Positions 51,887 through 61,559 of a stretch of DNA of 64,000 nucleotides are shown in pieces. Positions within the stretch are counted from its first letter, which is position 1, and the number at the start of each line of letters is the position of its first letter. The DNA is from Rachycentron canadum (taxonomy: Eukaryota > Chordata > Actinopteri > Carangiformes > Rachycentridae): the NCBI GenBank assembly GCA_038496675.1, contig CM076656.1:3606633-3670632 (forward strand), written 5' to 3'. The translations under genes and the position numbers were made by a program. A model generated the notes under the pieces. That model saw only the letters and a program-made list of their open reading frames with translations. It made no database searches and had not been told where the DNA came from.

Positions 51887-53399
51887 AATGGACAGCTTTC
51901 AATGCATTCAGTGATGATACTGGTCTTTCTAAAGCCTCTCATGGTGCCACTGGACTCCCTCTCTCCCTCTCCTCTCTCTCTCTCTCTCTCACTCACTCTA
52001 TCTCACCCACCCCACCCCATCCCTCCCTCCCCACATTTTTTCAACATGCTATCATCACATTCTACGGCCTCTGTGGATGGGTTTATAATTAAAAGTGCTC
52101 CAGCTCTCTAATATGAGTGCTATGACTGTGGTTTAGACTATATGGCACAGATTGATCAGATACCGAGCCAAAGTCCTATTTCTTTGCTGCTAAGCCTATT
52201 CACAGCGAGAGCACTGATCCTCTCTCTCTGCCTGTCTCTGTGTCATCCTCCCCCTCGTCCTCTGCCTCTGTTTGTCTCCGACTCTTTAAAGCTTCCTCAG
52301 GCTCTAATGTTCTGCTGCTTTTTCTTTCCCCCTTTTTTCCCCTGCCCTACGTGGTTGTTGCTGTGTTGTCAACAGCTCTGTGTCTTTGTAAATGCTGTTC
52401 CTTTATAGGCGCAAGGATGAGTTGGCATTGAGTATGATGCGAGTTTTCTATTGTTTCTGTAGGTGGCGCTTTTTTATTTTTTTTTTTTCTTTCACCGTGT
52501 GGCTGCTGAGAAACGCTGCTCTGTGATGAGTTACTTGCAACAAATGAAAAAATTTCATGAACTGGCGGAAATTCCGAAAAATGGGGAAAATAATGTTGCG
52601 TACTTGTTTTATTTTGTTTAAAAAACATCTGTCACTGTTGAATGTGTGATAATTATTATAATTGATCTATGCAAGGTCATGAGAGAGAAACGTGACAGTG
52701 CTTCTGTTCTTGAGGTGGTGCCTGTAGCAAACAGTCCCACATCATCCTGCACACTGACAAAATCCTGTGCAGACGATGATGCTACAACTGAAACTTTTTT
52801 AACAAATCTTTGTCACATAATTTCCATTTTTTTCAATTTTTGCATTGTAACATCTTTTTTTTTTTTGCATCTGAAGAACCTTGCGTAGTTTGTAGTTGAA
52901 GCTTGTGTATGGATTTCTTTTTTTTCATATGAACTGATGCAGTTCTGATTTTTTTTTTTTTTTCTTTTTCTTTTGTGCTCCGTGTGTGATGTAGGCTGTT
53001 GTTAGATCTGTGGCTTTGTTCTTAATCCAGTGTGTGTAATATGTGTGTGTTGATGTAGGACACATACATGTGTTTGGTGTGAGGCTGAGGCTTGTGGTAT
53101 AATGGTTACAGAAGGAAACTGACTCTGTGTGTGTGCAGCTCTGTGAACTATGCCGGACGAGTTGAAATGGGATTCTTTGCACTCTTTCCCCTCATCTTTC
53201 CTGTCCTCCATTACCCCCCTCTCCTTTTATTCCCCTCTCTCCTCTTTGCCCTTCTCTCCTTCCCTGCATTCATTCCCCTCTCCTCCTCACCCATCACCCC
53301 CCCCTCATCTAATGCCCCCTATCTTCTACTGATGCACTCCCTCCCCACCCTCACCCCTGTGATAGACAGGATGTCCTCACCTTGTAACGATCACTGACA
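51887..53399. other. Intergenic, pyrimidine-rich stretches
   Basis: (CT)n at 51969-51990; C/T-rich 52200-52350 and 53180-53350; T-runs at 52476-52488, 52855-52866 and 52950-52963. No gene. Confidence 0.6.
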
Positions 53400-53720
53400 T
53401 CCAATATGTTTGGCTTGGGATCATCCCCTGTGTGTCCATTGTGCTTTCCGTTAAACACTTTATTGATTAGCCATGAGTTAATTACAAATTACATCAACCG
53501 CAGCAGACTAAAGTGGCTGGTACATGGCTACAGGATCCACCCCGGAGGAGCTAATACATGTTGACTTCACACACCTGCAGGCGTGCATCTCAACCTTAGC
53601 AGGTTACATTAGTCTACCTGACCCCTCTCCCTCCATCCCTCCCTCTATTAACATCCATGCATTTATGACATTTTACAGTCCCTTATCAACGCTTTAGGGG
53701 CATGCAATATTTTCTGGGCG
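53400..53720. promoter_or_regulatory. Candidate conserved regulatory element, about -4.8 kb
   Basis: Dense in homeodomain and SOX words: tttattgattagcc, gagttaattacaaattacat, cacacctgcaggcg, ttagcaggttacattagt. It contains an E-box/ZEB-type CACCTG (about 53574) and no simple repeats, in contrast to the pyrimidine tract before it. The regulatory call is by composition and closeness to sox2. Confidence 0.5.
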
Positions 53721-54005
53721 ATTGTAGTGAAAAGGGTAGAATTAGAAACAGGAGGTTTCTGCAAGACACCAAGGATATGCCCTGAATACTTAATTTTATC
53801 AAGCACAACTTGACTCACCCTATGCAAAATTATAAGACTGTGCCAAATCCACAGCAGACCTTTGGAGGCTAATGTATTCTGGATTTAAGCTCCATTGTAA
53901 AAACCCATAACACGCCTGCACCTGACCTGCTCAGCCTGCTGCAGCCCCCAAAAAACAACCTTTCACCTCTGACTTCTGCAGTGAGTTATGGAATGTAAAT
54001 ACTAG

Positions 54006-54038
<33 letters not shown>
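54006..54038. repeat. (TAA)n trinucleotide repeat
   Basis: About eleven TAA units just before the -4 kb candidate enhancer. Confidence 0.9.
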
Positions 54039-54039
54039 C

Positions 54040-54420
54040 AACGCAACTTTTTAATAGCAAGCACTTTTTGAGCCTTTTTAAACCGTGTCAGTTTCTCTTT
54101 GACATTGCCATGTACTTTGTGCAAAAGGAAAAAGGAGCGAAAAAAAAAAAAAAAAAATCTTTATCAAATCCCCATTCTGAGGCTTTCAATAAGGCAGGCC
54201 ATTACCTCACTGGCGCTTTTGTTCGGCCTATACAAGAGAGAACAAAATGGTTATTCAGGAGGACGCTTTAGATTTTTATTGTGGGCTCGCTATTCACAAA
54301 GAGCACCGTTATTGTATTAAAAAGAACCATCTGTGGCAGAAACAATGGCTTCAAATTATCTGTGAATACCCAGTGAACAAAATATAAAGCTTTTTCCTGC
54401 TCATTATGTGGGCTAAGCTA
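54040..54420. promoter_or_regulatory. Candidate sox2 upstream enhancer, about -4 kb (SRR1/N-2 position)
   Basis: A non-repetitive block with five SOX-like words in about 135 bp: CTTTTGTT (54216-54223), AACAAAATGG (54241-54250), ATTGTG (54278-54283), ATTGTA (54311-54316) and a consensus AACAATGG (54341-54348). It also has homeodomain words (ccattacc, caaattatc, tattaaaaag). It lies about 4.0 kb upstream of the TSS, the distance of mammalian SRR1 / chicken N-2. Homology to those enhancers is inferred from position only. A poly-A run at 54139-54157 interrupts it. Confidence 0.55.
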
Positions 54421-54557
54421 GGGGGTGGAAGATAGGAGAGGAGAGGCATAGACTTTGCTATAACTGACTTTTGTTGTTCTTGCTTGCATTCTTCTCCTTT
54501 TTAAATCGGCCCCCTTTTCACATTGTGTGTCGCCGTAAACGGCTTTTCTTGTTGCAG

Positions 54558-54858
54558 GGCTAGCGCAGGGAAGACAGCGGAGCTCCAGACAGACAGCGGG
54601 GCGACCGCGGGGCTGCACGGCGGCCGGAGCGCGCCGGCTGCCGGATCGAAACCGCGCGGGACTACCGGGGCGGGGAGGACGTGCGGAGCCCGGCGCCGGT
54701 TGCGCTCTCTCACGCGGCCGGCGCACGGAGCTCTGCCCACCGGACAGGCTGTGGCTGCTCCGCCGCTATGGAGGCGAGAGGAGGATGTGGAGGAGGTTGA
54801 GCAGAAACGGCGTCTTGTTTTATTTCAACACGAGAGGAAGACAACTCCCAAACTGGCA
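54558..54858 (+). ncRNA. Candidate exon of a sox2ot-type transcript
   Basis: A 301-bp GC-rich, CpG-rich segment stands out from its AT-rich surroundings. On its left is a pyrimidine-rich tract ending in cttttcttgttgcag (AG at 54556-54557), a good 3' splice site; on its right is a near-consensus donor, A|GTAAGT, at 54859-54864. In vertebrates the non-coding RNA Sox2ot runs in the sox2 direction with sox2 inside an intron, so an exon here, 3.5 kb upstream on the same strand, would fit. A frame stays open through it (54523-54975), but its product is Arg/Ala/Gly-rich with no recognisable domain and runs on into a GT microsatellite, so I do not call it coding. Alternatively it is a CpG island or an alternative first exon. 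The exon reading is inference. Confidence 0.4.
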
Positions 54859-54895
54859 GTAAGTTGGAGTGCGGCGGAGAGCAGCCCTGTGCGCG

Positions 54896-55004
54896 TTTGT
54901 GTGCGTGTATGTGTGTGTGTCTGTGTGTATCCCATGCTAGTGTGTGTGTTTGTGTGTGTATGTGTGTGTGCGTAGGCTATGTGTGTGTGTGTGTGTGTGT
55001 GTGT
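54896..55004. repeat. Imperfect GT-rich tract
   Basis: gtttgtgtgcgtgtatgtgtg followed by similar units up to a pure GT array (54980-55004). It lies directly after the candidate exon donor site. Confidence 0.85.
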
Positions 55005-56089
55005 AAAACGTGCAGTGTTGTGGAATGACAGCGCATGGCATCATGAGCCCGGTTTGCTTTTCTGCTCAACACACAGGCATCATCTGTGCACTTTCATCAA
55101 ATCGGACTGTTTTCTTATTGTCAGTTAATACCGTTTAGTTATTTTCCTCTTCCAGAAAATATTTCTTTAAAAAAAAAAAAGCTTAAATTCAAACGGTTGA
55201 ATCACAAATCAAACAGACCGCCCTGAATTTATTTTTACATTGATACGCTTTTATTAGAAATAACTTTATTACACCCCAGCGAATATTAAGCCTTAAATTC
55301 CATCTTCAGGTTATATTTTATCATTTATATTTTTATATATCTTGCTCTATAATTGAAATCATTATAACCTAATATATCATAGGACATATTATCAGGTTTA
55401 CGTCCCGTAGACGCCTGTGTTTTATGCTTTGAGCTCATTTATTTTATTCTATCACCGCACTCAACCAAATAAATATTGTCCAAATTTATTTAGGAAAGAA
55501 AACATTAAACATGTCGTCACATCATTACAAACCAAAAGTGAAATACCTGCTCAGAACCGAATTTCTTTAAAATTACGAGCAGGTGTATTCCTTCATTTAT
55601 CTGAAAAAAAAAAGCCTTCCATATGTTTTCCATAATTATTTCCAGTCAGGACTTATTAATGTTATTAATGTGTCGAAGTATTTTCTTGGCTGCTTCTCTG
55701 GCCCCTGGTACGGCCCCTAGTGGCAAGAACAGACAAGTTTATTTCCGTCTCACCTGATATCTGTCTCCCTCTTTGCCATCATTCTGCGTCGCTTTGAAGG
55801 GATTTGTATTTTTCTTTTGTTGTTGTTGTTGTTGTTTTTCTCAGGTGTGAATTTTAATTTGGATTAATTGACGTGCATCACTATCATCGCGATCGGCGCC
55901 TTATTTTTTTTTTTTTATTTGAGATAGTTTTACTTTTATTGAGAGTTCAGAGAGGAGGTCTTTCCTGCGCGGATCTTGATGGAATAAATATCTCTTTATT
56001 GATGCTCTCTTTTTTTAGTCGCTTGTTTTTTCTTTTTTTTTTCCTTTTCTTTTCTTTTCTTTTTTCTTTTTTTTTTTTTTGGAGAGATC
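55005..56089. other. AT-rich DNA between candidate exon and -2 kb block
   Basis: Mostly A/T with T-rich runs (55903-55916, 56033-56080) and a TTG run (55820-55837). A complex piece at 55670-55800 (ctcacctgatatctgtctcc) could be regulatory. No gene. Confidence 0.5.
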
Positions 56090-56740
56090 CCATCACCCAA
56101 AATTGTGTAACCACAAAACAGTATTTTGATATCACAGCGTGCTGCACTCTATATTTGCTGTATCCATCCAAACCTGGTGTAGCGGGGGGCTTACAAGTGG
56201 TCCGAGGGAGCCGCCCCGCTAGTTTCTCCTGGTTTTTGTCAAACAACGGCTTTAATTCCGGATGATTGTGGATGCAGGGCCATTCCCGGCTGGCTGGGGC
56301 CTGCTTTCAGAGAGCTGCAGGGCCCCGCTGTTCCTTTATTATCATAAGCAGATTAGAGGTAGCGGGGAACACACTCAGATGCAGATAACAGCCGAGCGGC
56401 CCATTTCAACCTTGCATTATAATGGACCGAGCTGCATGTGTCGCCTCTCGCAGCCCATTACGCACAAGATGAATCTTATGTAAGGTTGCCGGGGCCGGCA
56501 TAATGAGAGCACGGGGGCCCCGCTCCTCCATTTATTATCAAATGACTAAAACAAAATAATAAGGCTTGATCTATTCACTTTCAATTATGATTTAATCTAG
56601 AGACACGCATTTAAATTAAATTATTTCAGGTGTATGTACTTGATCTATCTTTAATTATTGGGCTTGTCTGGCTTGCAGATCCATCTGTGGCTGCGTTGTG
56701 ACTAAATGCCTCCGTTTTTTTTTTTTTTAGCCCTCTGTCT
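56090..56740. promoter_or_regulatory. Candidate conserved regulatory block, about -2 kb
   Basis: This is the longest block of complex sequence upstream of the promoter. It combines GC-rich parts (agccgccccgc, gccggggccggc) with TAAT-rich parts (ggctttaattccgg, cattataatgg, cccattacgc, gcataatgag, tttaattattggg) and SOX-like words (gtcaaacaacgg). A CAGATG E-box lies near 56377. A T-run at 56717-56729 closes it. An upstream sox2 enhancer is likely, but the vertebrate counterpart was not established. Confidence 0.5.
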
Positions 56741-57014
56741 GTTGCTGGGTAATGTATAAATTTAAAGATTATTTTTTTAGTATTTATTTTATTCTTCAGC
56801 AGAACTTCTAAAAACAGCCACCTCCCCTCTCTGCGCTCTTTGAAACCCCCCGTCTTGTCTTGTGGAGAGGCGTGTAGTTCCGCCTGTGTCCAGTAGGCGG
56901 CACTGGCGTCACGCAGCAGGACGTCTGGCCCTCAGACGGAGATTTCAGGGGGTGAAAAGCAAAACAAGTGGCACCAACACTCCCAACCTCAAAAAAAAAA
57001 AAAAAAAAAAAAAA

Positions 57015-57210
57015 GTTTAGCCGTTTTGGACAATAAAGCCATATGAGTGAATTATTTGGCTTTAAAATGTGTGATGCCGGTGTCATATCACACTAATCGC
57101 AGTCCGGTCGGTTTGATCCATGATAAAGTGAAGCAGGTGGAGGCCGCTCTTCATTCACATTAATTGGCTGACACGCTTGCTCGAGCTTATATGAATGAGC
57201 TGCGCCTTTT
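57015..57210. promoter_or_regulatory. Candidate regulatory element, about -1.2 kb
   Basis: The block follows a poly-A tract (56991-57014). It has ggacaataaagcc (SOX-like), gaattatttggcttta, a palindrome-like gtgatgccggtgtcatatcac, cactaatcgc and cacattaattggc. CpGs and TAAT words alternate, as in the other candidate elements. Inference from composition and position only. Confidence 0.45.
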
Positions 57211-58237
57211 GTGCAAACACACTTTATCTTAAAATATTCCTCACCTTTATTTCTCCTCCTCCTCGTGTCCCCGGTAGGCCGTATCCCCACTGCCCCCCCC
57301 CCCCACAAAACACCACCCCACCCTCCCCTTAACTACAAAGCCCTAACAACAACAACAGCACTGTGGCGGTGGAAGTGGAGTGGAGTTGGGTCTTTGTCCG
57401 GACAGATGTAGCGACAACATCCCAAACAAAAACCGCTTATTTGTGCTGAGATGAGCCCGTCTGCCTTCTGTGTGTTGGCATTCAACTTCACTAAACAAAA
57501 GGACTAGGGGAAACATCTTGGATTACCTTTCCTCTTTTCAACGCTAAAAACCAGTCGTGCCCCCCCCCACTCCACTCCCATCCCAACCCCACCCCACTAC
57601 ACACACACACACACACCACCTTCATTCAATGCTTTGAGTTAACTAACAAAGTTTATTTAAGTGTTGTTATGTTATTGGGGCCGTAAGTGGAGGAATTAGT
57701 GACTTTTTGATTGTGAACAACAGAAGCGTCGTGGGCCGTGACTTCACGTCAGAACGAGGCCGCCTTCAAAATAAGACGAACACCACAGCTGTCACCGTCA
57801 CTGAGAAGTCTCATTTGTTAAAACATCAACTTTTCTTTGGTTTGATATTAAACATGTGGCACTTAGACCCCCCCCCCCAGTATCCAGGCTGCACAAAAAT
57901 AATGAGTAAAACATGGGCGAATTGACTCACCTATGATAAATTGCTATGTCTATATATATATATATTTTTTTTTTTTGCATTTTATTGGGAAACTTCTTGT
58001 CGTGTTTTAGGCATAAAGTTTGCAAGATGACACAAACTAAATATAACACCCAGCAAGCTTTTGCAACACCCCCTCTTCCTCCGTTCAATCCTAGAAAATG
58101 TTCATTTAGTGCCACCAGGCATATGTTCCCAGAGAAATGTCTCTATAAGCCTGGAAATAGTAAATATGTACTTTGTATTGGCTCATATGGGAAGGTTGTG
58201 CGTGTGTGCGTGTGTGTGTCTCGGGGCAGGGCAGACC
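57211..58237. other. Distal promoter flank of sox2
   Basis: Contains C-runs (57293-57304, 57561-57569, 57870-57879), a CA array (57601-57616), a TA run (57951-57965) and complex pieces at 57650-57840 and 58085-58195 that may carry promoter-proximal sites. No gene. Confidence 0.5.
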
Positions 58238-58345
58238 CCGCCCCTTTATGCTAATTGAGGTCTCCCATTGGTGTGTCAGGGGAGCAGGCCGGCTCTGATT
58301 GGCCAGGTCGAAGCCATTTATTCGCTGACAGCCCCGTCACATGAA
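58238..58345 (+). promoter_or_regulatory. sox2: sox2 core and proximal promoter
   Basis: Seen in order: a GC box (ccgcccc, about 58239), an octamer-like word ATGCTAAT (58249-58256), inverted CCAAT boxes ATTGG at 58267-58271 and 58298-58302, and an AT-rich box ATTTATT (58316-58322) about 25-30 bp before the expected start. The CCAAT boxes, the ATTTATT box and the following ctgacagcc and cgtcacatg words match, in order and spacing, what I remember of the mammalian SOX2 promoter, where NF-Y acts on CCAAT boxes. The assignment rests on this and on the position upstream of the conserved 5' UTR. Exact TSS not determined. Confidence 0.8.
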
Positions 58346-58779
58346 TGGTTGTCTATTAACTTGTTCAAAAACTATCTGGAGTTGTCAAGGCTCAGACGGA
58401 CAGAGGCGAAAAAGTACAGTTTGTTAATGCTGTTTCGGAGAAGCGACGGGAGAAGTTTTGTGGACACAACATAGCAGGGACCTATTGGGAGAAGGCTCTC
58501 TGTCTCACACACTCACACACACTCTGACACACACTCACTGCGAGGGAGAGAGAGAGGGTGAGAGTGTGTGGAGACGCGGCTTGGTGCTTGTTGTTTTTTT
58601 TTTTTTTTTTTCTTTCTTTCTTTCTTTCTTTCCTGGTCCAGAGAAAAAGTTGCAGAGAAAAATCGACAGGTAACTTTTAGCAGCAGCCCTGCGCTCCTCA
58701 CTGTCCTGCCTCTGGCTTGTGGAGTTTGTCTCTGTGTTTTTTCCTCTGCTCGGGAGCTCCAACTAAAAAGCTGTTCCTA
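58345..58779 (+). other. sox2: sox2 5' UTR
   Basis: The first roughly 45 bp (58345-58390, containing gtctattaacttgttcaaaa and gttgtcaagg) are nearly identical to the remembered 5' end of human and mouse SOX2 mRNA, which places the start near 58345. The rest is fish-specific and low in complexity: a CACA/CTCA stretch (58504-58535), a GA run (58543-58558), T18 (58594-58611) and (TTTC)n (58612-58632). I see no convincing splice pair, in agreement with a single-exon gene. The poly-T and TTTC tract could be length-polymorphic between individuals. Confidence 0.8.
58427..58474 (+). other. Short upstream ORF in the sox2 leader
   Basis: The leader contains an ATG at 58427 opening a 15-codon frame (MLFRRSDGRSFVDTT) that stops at 58472-58474, about 305 bp before the sox2 start. 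Its initiation context is weak (T at -3, C at +4). If used it would mildly reduce translation of the main frame. Conservation of the peptide is unknown; it may be incidental. Confidence 0.4.
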
Positions 58780-59748
58780 ATGTATAACATGATGGAGACT
58801 GAACTGAAGCCCCCAGCTCCCCAGACCAACACGGGGGGCACGGGCAACACCAACACGTCCGGCACTGGCACCAACCAGAAAAACAGTCCGGAGCGGGTAA
58901 AGAGACCCATGAACGCGTTCATGGTCTGGTCCCGAGGCCAGAGGCGGAAGATGGCCCAGGAAAATCCCAAAATGCACAACTCGGAGATAAGCAAGAGACT
59001 GGGCGCGGAGTGGAAACTTCTGTCGGAGAGCGAGAAGAGACCTTTCATCGACGAAGCCAAGAGGCTGCGGGCCCTGCACATGAAGGAGCATCCGGATTAC
59101 AAATACCGGCCCCGGCGGAAAACCAAGACCCTCATGAAGAAGGACAAGTACACCTTGCCCGGCGGGCTGCTGGCACCGGGAGGAAACGGGATGGGGACTG
59201 GGGTCGGTGTGGGGGTGGGCGCCGGGCTGGGCGGCGGGGTGAACCAGCGGATGGACAGCTACGCGGCGCACATGAACGGCTGGACCAACGGTGGCTACGG
59301 CATGATGCAGGACCAGCTGAGCTACCAGCACCCGGGGCTGAATGCGCACAACCCGAGCCAGATGCAGTCCATGCACCGCTACGACATGAGCGCCCTGCAG
59401 TATAACACCATGACCAGCTCCCAGAGTTACATGAACGGCTCCCCGACATACTCCATGTCCTACTCCCAGCAAACCACGCCGGGGATGACCGCCCTGGGCT
59501 CCATGGGGCCCTCCTCGGTGGTGAAGTCCGAGTCCAGCAGCTCCAGCCCGCCCGTCGTCACCTCGTCCTCCCACCGGGCCGCCCCGGGCTGCCAAAGCGG
59601 AGACCTGAGGGACATGATCAGCATGTACCTGCCCGGGGCGGAGGTGAGTGAGCAGACCGCCCAGACCAGGCTACACATGTCCGGGCACTACCAGAGCACC
59701 GTGCCCGGGACGACGATCAACGGCACGCTGCCGTTAACACACATGTAA
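58780..59748 (+). CDS. sox2: Sox2, SoxB1 HMG-box transcription factor
   Basis: An intact single exon encodes 322 aa, close to the usual vertebrate Sox2 length (about 315-322). The start is residue 1 of MYNMMETELK, the family N-terminus; the open frame extends further upstream but has no ATG there. The HMG box spans about residues 40-108. It has the minor-groove wedge F47-M48 within NAFMVW, a bipartite nuclear signal (VKRPM at 40-44 and RRK at 55-57) and a second basic signal PRRKTK at 111-116. A Gly/Val-rich linker (133-154) follows, then the transactivating C-terminus with SPTYSMSYSQ (221-230), a SUMO consensus VKSE (K249), DLRDMISMYLPGAE (275-288) and the terminal NGTLPLTHM. In the nucleus Sox2 binds CATTGTT-like sites, often with POU partners, to maintain pluripotent and neural progenitor states. 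There is no intron, as expected for SoxB1 genes. The Gly/Ala run of mammalian N-termini is replaced by a Thr/Asn/Gly-rich stretch (17-33). Paralogues sox1 and sox3 differ in the C-terminal half; this one reads as sox2. Confidence 0.98.
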   Translation: MYNMMETELKPPAPQTNTGGTGNTNTSGTGTNQKNSPERVKRPMNAFMVWSRGQRRKMAQENPKMHNSEISKRLGAEWKLLSESEKRPFIDEAKRLRALHMKEHPDYKYRPRRKTKTLMKKDKYTLPGGLLAPGGNGMGTGVGVGVGAGLGGGVNQRMDSYAAHMNGWTNGGYGMMQDQLSYQHPGLNAHNPSQMQSMHRYDMSALQYNTMTSSQSYMNGSPTYSMSYSQQTTPGMTALGSMGPSSVVKSESSSSSPPVVTSSSHRAAPGCQSGDLRDMISMYLPGAEVSEQTAQTRLHMSGHYQSTVPGTTINGTLPLTHM

Positions 59749-60104
59749 GAGACACAACGCAGAGAGAGAGAGAGAGAGAGAAAAGAACTTTTATAAGAGA
59801 AACTGTGGACTACTTAACGTTGGACTATTTTTGTACAGAAAAATTTCGGGGTGGGAAAAGTTGTATAGAAGTCTCCAGGAAAAGGACACACGACTCTTTT
59901 TTTTTCTTTCATTTTATTCTAAGGAAGCTCTAGAGGAAACGGTAGGAGATCCCCTCTGGTGGATGAAGTTTGGAAGACTAGAAAGTGGGAGTCGCAATCA
60001 AATGTTTTATTATTGCAATCACCTTTTGTACAGTATTTATCAAAGAAACATTACAATCAGATGAAATTGTTTGTTAAACTGCAAGAGGTTGCATTTTTCT
60101 TTTC

Positions 60105-60135
<31 letters not shown>

Positions 60136-60672
60136 GCAACGCCAGTTCTGCAGAAAATATTAAACGTGAAAAATGGCAGAACTGGAATTATATGGGAGCG
60201 ATCAGTTATGCTCCTTTATTACTGCAAACATTGGAAAGAAAAGGGACATAAAACGAAGCAGGTAATACTATTTTTTTTTTCATTTAAGGTCAATGTTACT
60301 AAACATTTTTAATTTCTTAAAAAAAAAAAAAGATAAGACACTTTTTTCTCTCATACAGCTTAAAATATAGGTTGTTAATTTATATTTCCGTCTCCCACTT
60401 TTCATCTGTTAGAGGTATGACGCTTGTGCTCTTTATTTTCTAATTGATTTGTACAATTTCTGTATATTTACTGTGATATTTTAAGTTTTTATTTCAAAAT
60501 TCATTCCCGTAGTTGTATTTTAAAAATTGTGGCCTGTACGCAGAAGCCAACCACTCCATGTATATATATACCGCAACTAATACCATCCTTATAACAGTTA
60601 CAGTTTCAGCTGAGTATATTTTTTTTCAATATGCAGTTTGAAATGAATAAATTTTGGAAATTTGGATACTTG
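59749..60672 (+). other. sox2: sox2 3' UTR
   Basis: It runs from the stop codon to just past the AATAAA. Several blocks resemble the human SOX2 3' UTR as I recall it: about 60014-60060 (ttttgtacagtatttatc and the following aaacatt), about 60465-60535 (atttctgtatatttactgtg and gtagttgtattttaaaa), and 60553-60672 (catgtatatata, ctaataccatccttataaca and the terminal aataaattttggaaat). Between them are fish-specific runs: (GA)n right after the stop (59760-59780), T-rich tracts near 59898 and 60101-60128, and A-runs near 60319. One Pumilio-type word TGTATATA lies at 60559-60566 in a conserved block. The length of about 0.92 kb is similar to mammals. Confidence 0.85.
60646..60651 (+). terminator. 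sox2: sox2 polyadenylation signal AATAAA
   Basis: A canonical AATAAA in the context gaaatgaataaattttgg, matching the position and surroundings of the terminal signal in mammalian SOX2. Cleavage is expected 10-30 bp downstream, near 60665-60680, before a T-rich and TGTGTG-containing stretch (60686-60722) that could serve as the downstream element. Confidence 0.85.
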
Positions 60673-61559
60673 AAATTGTATGAGTTTTGATTTTATTTCC
60701 CTCAAGTCATTCTTGTGTGTGCAGGCAGTCATCACATGTTGAGTTGTCATCTGTCTTTCTGCAGTTGTTTTCATGCGCTAATTCAACACTGATTCTTTAC
60801 AATTTTTTTTATCAATGAAAATTATGTTAAGTCTTGTTTAAAAAAAAAAAAAATTAAACATTTGGGGGGATTTGTCCCTTTAAACTGAACTGATCAAATC
60901 CTATTCATCTTGTGCGTCGTGGTTAACCACGTTTCTATTTTCTAGTGCCTGCGGATGGCCCCATCAAGCCAAAGTTTGTTGCCTGTTTCCTCAAAAGGGG
61001 GAAGATTTTTCCACCAAAATGCCCAACATCCCCAGGTATAGACTGTCATTTCTCCTCTTCTATAATCAATGAAAAAAAAAAGCAGCAGCCCTGTTTGAGG
61101 CCCAGTTTACATTTAGAAGAAAAAAAAAACTATTTTATTTTTTAATTAATAAAAAATGCATTTTATATTATTTACAGTCTTATTATGAGTATTTTGGGCC
61201 TGATTTTAAATGGGACTGAGACAGAGGGTGGAATAATCACACAGCGCTAATATCTATAAACAGATATACATCAGATTTATTACCTATAGTTTATAACAGT
61301 TATTTCAGGTTTGTGCACAGTGACGGGAGAATGTATGTCCTTTGTGGGTTTTTATTTTCTGAATGACACATGACTGTGACAGCAGTATATGTGGATATTT
61401 ACAGCAGCCTACTAATGGTGAGCTCAGGCCTATTTCCATGCCCTTAACATTTCCTCCTGTTGTGTGGTTGTATCTAAGAAGTTGTGGTATTGGTGCTTTG
61501 GCGCGCTCTCTGCCATCTTCAGCTCTAAATCACAGGAGCTGCCTTATCAGCACAAATGT
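60673..61559. other. 3' flank of sox2, nothing firm
   Basis: AT-rich with A-runs (60840-60853, 61071-61080, 61121-61130). No second polyadenylation signal of note and no gene. Confidence 0.55.

Noticed and set aside
53085..53120. tRNA-like phrase gtggtataatggttacaga
   Set aside because: Resembles a D-arm only; no anticodon arm, T-arm GGTTCGA-type motif or acceptor pairing follows.
54523..54975. 150-codon open frame across the GC-rich island upstream of sox2
   Set aside because: Starts upstream of the acceptor site and runs into a GT microsatellite; composition-driven, no recognisable domain. Kept only as a possible non-coding exon.
59010..59405. 131-codon + strand frame inside the sox2 exon
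   Set aside because: Alternative reading frame of the sox2 coding sequence, caused by codon bias; no family features.
58777..59595. 272-codon minus-strand open frame opposite sox2
   Set aside because: Shadow frame of a GC-rich coding exon; its product is His/Gly/Val-rich without a domain.
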